From contig CAJUJN010000089.1 of NCBI GenBank assembly GCA_910586775.1, forward strand, positions 1-16,979: a stretch of 16,979 bases of DNA. The letters run 5' to 3'. Position 1 is the first letter of the stretch. Every line of letters starts with the position of its first letter. The position numbers and the translations under genes were made by a program. The notes below the pieces were generated by a model that ran no database searches, had not been told where the DNA came from, and was given only the letters and a program-made list of their open reading frames with translations. This DNA comes from an uncultured Acetatifactor sp. (GTDB lineage Bacteria; Bacillota; Clostridia; Lachnospirales; Lachnospiraceae). This document shows positions 14,748 to 16,979 of this stretch, piece by piece.

Positions 14748-16247
14748 CTAAAACATCATTTGTGCCATATATTCTTCCGAAAAGAAAGGGTCATTGGACA
14801 ATTCGATTCCCTTTGCATCGCCTGCGTATCTTTCACAGACCGCCCGATATTCCTGATTCAACAGCAGCATTGCGGCTCCGCTCAGGGCAGCATTGCCGAT
14901 GACACGGACTCTCGGCACCAGTTCCTTAGGAATCAGCCCTATCCGTCCTGCATTCTCTACATTCAGGTAACTGCCGAAACCGCCTGCTATCAGGAGGCCG
15001 GATACTTCCCCGCAATCAATATCCGCCAGATGGAGCAAGGTCCGGATACCCGCATGAACTGCGCTCTTGGCGAGCTGAATCATCCGTACATCCTGTTGGG
15101 TAAGAGCCACAGTCGGAGCTATCAAAATACTTTCCTCTTCCATATAGCCGGTCTCATCAATCTGTCCGCTTTCCAACAGACAGGCGATTGCATCCACAAT
15201 GCCGCTTCCGCAGATTCCTTCTGCGGCATGTTCCCCTATCACATGAGCCTTCAACTCTCCTTCCTGAAAAAATACCCTGTCTATGGCACCATGTCTCCCC
15301 TGAATTCCACAGGAAATTCCGGCGCCTTCAAAAGCGGGGCCTGCAGCAGTGGAACAGACAATAAGCTGCCCGTTCCGTATCAGCGCCATTTCTCCGTTGG
15401 TTCCGATATCCACCAGCATCTGTGTGCCGGCTTCCCGGCAAATACCGGAAGCAAGCAACGCCGTGACCAGATCTGCCCCCACAAAAGCCGATATACAGGG
15501 CGGCAGATAAACCGCCGCCTCAGGTGCCACAGATGTAAGCCCCAAAACACCAGTTTCCACTGTCTCGCCGAACTTTCTCTCCACCGCAAACGGCGCATGC
15601 GACAACGGCTCCGGAGAAGTTTCTGTCAGCAGATGGAGCATCACGGTATTTCCTGTAATTACAAGGCCGTCTACTTCCCTGCCGGAGATACCCGCCGTCT
15701 CTGCCAGTTGAATCAGAAGCTCATCCACAGCCGAACAGACGGCTGCGGAAAGTTCCCGGCCGGCACCGCCCAGAGCCGCATCCATCCGCGAGATGACATC
15801 CGCCCCCCGGCCCGCCTGGGGATTCCGGCTACTGGCCTGGGCAAGCATATTTCCCTCTGCATCATACAGACAGGCTGCCAGTGTGGTAGTACCGATATCC
15901 ACTGCACACCCGTAAGCTGTAAAAGCCGGCTGCAGCCGGATGGAAGGCATCTTCCCAAGGATACGAATCTGCGCATCTTTCTCTCCGTCAATCCGTATAC
16001 GGCAATCTCCTTCTGTCACCGTCAGGCAGGCTAACCGGATTCCCTGAGCAATCTCATCTGCGGAAAGACATTGCTTCTCCCTTTCCGTAAGCGGATTCAT
16101 TGCTCCCCTTACGGTCACTTTGCACTTTCCGCATCGTCCCTGTCCGCCGCAGGGCATCTCATATTTTGTTTCCCTCGCCAGCAACTCTCCCAGCCGTGTG
16201 CCGGAAGGTACCGTATAAGACACATCATTGATTGACACAACAGGCAT
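14748..16247 (-). CDS. RACo-like corrinoid-activating ASKHA protein with N-terminal 2Fe-2S domain (DUF4445)
   Basis: The 499-residue protein starts with a plant-type ferredoxin domain, with cluster cysteines C33, C39, C42 and C74 in MPCGGQGRCGKC...RLAC. After a linker (about 85-110) comes an ASKHA ATPase-fold domain: AVDIGTTTLAACLYD (115-129), NPQAGRGADVISRM (142-155), DIGTNGEMAL, STAAGPAFEGAGISCG, GICGSGIVDAI and the adenosine motif AGGFGSYLNVENA. This is the layout of RACo, the ATP-dependent reductive activator that returns Co(II) corrinoid proteins to Co(I) for methyl transfer. No corrinoid protein or methyltransferase gene is in the window, so its client is unknown. A strong promoter lies just upstream, and AAGGAAAGGG precedes the ATG. 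It may serve O-demethylase or methylamine systems elsewhere; that is inference. Confidence 0.9.
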   Translation of the reverse strand: MPVVSINDVSYTVPSGTRLGELLARETKYEMPCGGQGRCGKCKVTVRGAMNPLTEREKQCLSADEIAQGIRLACLTVTEGDCRIRIDGEKDAQIRILGKMPSIRLQPAFTAYGCAVDIGTTTLAACLYDAEGNMLAQASSRNPQAGRGADVISRMDAALGGAGRELSAAVCSAVDELLIQLAETAGISGREVDGLVITGNTVMLHLLTETSPEPLSHAPFAVERKFGETVETGVLGLTSVAPEAAVYLPPCISAFVGADLVTALLASGICREAGTQMLVDIGTNGEMALIRNGQLIVCSTAAGPAFEGAGISCGIQGRHGAIDRVFFQEGELKAHVIGEHAAEGICGSGIVDAIACLLESGQIDETGYMEEESILIAPTVALTQQDVRMIQLAKSAVHAGIRTLLHLADIDCGEVSGLLIAGGFGSYLNVENAGRIGLIPKELVPRVRVIGNAALSGAAMLLLNQEYRAVCERYAGDAKGIELSNDPFFSEEYMAQMMF

Positions 16248-16282
16248 TTTTATCCCTTTCCTTCGTTTCGTTCCTGTCTATT

Positions 16283-16311
16283 ATTGTATTGCGCTCCACA
16301 CTTATCGTCAA
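16283..16311 (-). promoter_or_regulatory. Predicted sigma-A promoter of the RACo-like gene
   Basis: On the minus strand TTGACG (16306-16311) and TACAAT (16283-16288) are separated by 17 bases, each one mismatch from consensus. The predicted start near 16276 gives a leader of about 30 bases, so no upstream RNA regulator is expected. Confidence 0.78.
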
Positions 16312-16405
16312 GTAAAACCTTTCACTTCAGAAAATGAAATAAAGAGATCATAAAACATTTTTGACCGTGAGTATAAATCCCAGATATAAACAAAATATAA
16401 ATCCA

Positions 16406-16434
16406 TTGTGTCTGGCAAAAATATATGGTAATAT
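16406..16434 (+). promoter_or_regulatory. Predicted promoter of the Rpn-type pseudogene
   Basis: TTGTGT (16406-16411) and TAATAT (16429-16434) are 17 bases apart on the plus strand. An AAGGAGA ribosome binding site follows before the ATG at 16470. Confidence 0.55.
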
Positions 16435-16469
16435 GATATCAACAAAACCAAAAGGAGACTTCAGTCAGA

Positions 16470-16963
16470 ATGCCTAATACACCTTATGATGACGTATTCC
16501 GCACTTTGCTCAATGACTGCCGCCATTTGATTATTCCTGTTATCAATGAAATATTCGGGGAAAACTATATCGGGACCGAGAAAATCATATTTTCTCCCAA
16601 TGAGCATTTTCTGAATCAACAGGACGGCGACGAGCAGGAACGCATCACAGACACCAGTTTCAAGATTATAGGCACAAAAGAGAAAAAATACCATTGGGAA
16701 TGCCAAAGTACACCAGACAGCAGCATGCTGGTCAGATTTTTTGAATATGACGCGTAAATCGCACTGGATGAAGGCGAAATCGTCAGGAATACCCTTATCG
16801 TTACCTTTCCGCACTCGGCCGTTTTATTCTTGCGCTGTTCAAGTCAAGTCCCGATAAAATGACAGTTGAAATCAGGACGCCCGGAACGAATGCATCTTAC
16901 GAAATTCCTGTCATGAAGTCTCAAAAACATCGGTGTACAAGGGGTACAAACAAGATAAAATAG
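16470..16963 (+). pseudogene. Rpn-family (PD-(D/E)XK nuclease/transposase-like) gene, disrupted
   Basis: The first 95 codons read as the start of Lachnospiraceae Rpn/PD-(D/E)XK 'transposase' family proteins: PYDDVFRTLLNDCRHLIIPVINE, then QQDGDEQERITDTSF, YHWECQSTPDSSMLVRFFEYD. The YHWECQ segment matches the E-x-Q/K nuclease core. An in-frame TAA at 16755-16757 interrupts the chain where relatives have Gln (CAA). The reading resumes at once as IALDEGEIVRNTLIVTFPHS and AVLFLRCSS. A tandem duplication of CAAGT (16840-16844, 16845-16849) then shifts the frame. Removing one copy restores PDKMTVEIRTPG and SYEIPVMKSQ. Family resemblance fades after about 16925, and the shifted frame ends at a TAG (16961-16963). 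Relatives continue further, so the 3' part is probably also lost. It is the only protein-coding remnant on the plus strand. Confidence 0.82.
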
Positions 16964-16979
16964 AAATGAGGGGCGATAG

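Noticed and set aside
14703..16034. Long plus-strand open frame (443 codons) opposite the RACo-like gene
   Set aside because: Antisense shadow of a gene with clear Fe-S and ASKHA motifs; the translation has shadow-like composition and no recognisable family.
1..16979. tRNA, rRNA, CRISPR arrays, phage genes or complete insertion sequences
   Set aside because: None were seen on reading both strands. The only mobile signals are the group II intron end and the Rpn-type pseudogene.

Overview
The window reads as part of the chromosome of an anaerobic Clostridia member, most likely a gut Lachnospiraceae relative. This is inferred from gene content and motif style (oxygen-sensitive indolepyruvate:ferredoxin oxidoreductase, LeuCD dehydratase, a RACo-type corrinoid activator, purine-rich Shine-Dalgarno sites, compact sigma-A promoters), not from a database match. 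Nearly every gene is on the minus strand. The plus strand carries only a group II intron end at the left edge and a dead Rpn-type nuclease gene at the right edge.

Right to left, which is the direction of most transcription: a broken Rpn/PD-(D/E)XK gene (plus strand, 16470-16963); an orphan RACo-like ASKHA protein with its own strong promoter; a small nitroreductase; a ROK sugar kinase (fructokinase type) and mannose-6-phosphate isomerase manA, which together channel fructose and mannose into fructose-6-phosphate; a clear terminator; an accessory AAA-ATPase-like/PD-(D/E)XK protein; leuC-leuD (leucine synthesis) with their own promoter and terminator; a MATE efflux protein; ruvA and ruvB (Holliday junction branch migration), separated by a small decayed reading frame; iorA-iorB (aryl-pyruvate:ferredoxin oxidoreductase), with a promoter and a hairpin-rich leader; a long inverted repeat; and blaI followed by a truncated blaR1 remnant that runs into the group II intron 3' end.

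The intact genes are mostly ordinary metabolism and DNA repair. Decay is concentrated at the edges and in some gaps: truncated blaR1, a fragment between ruvB and ruvA, a possible C-terminal stub upstream of leuC, and an Rpn gene killed by one nonsense change and a 5-bp duplication. I do not see a complete undescribed multi-gene system. The signals most worth a second look are the iorA leader, the blaI operator pair left beside a broken sensor, the long inverted repeat at 1188-1283, the orphan corrinoid activator, and the AAA/PD-(D/E)XK gene.
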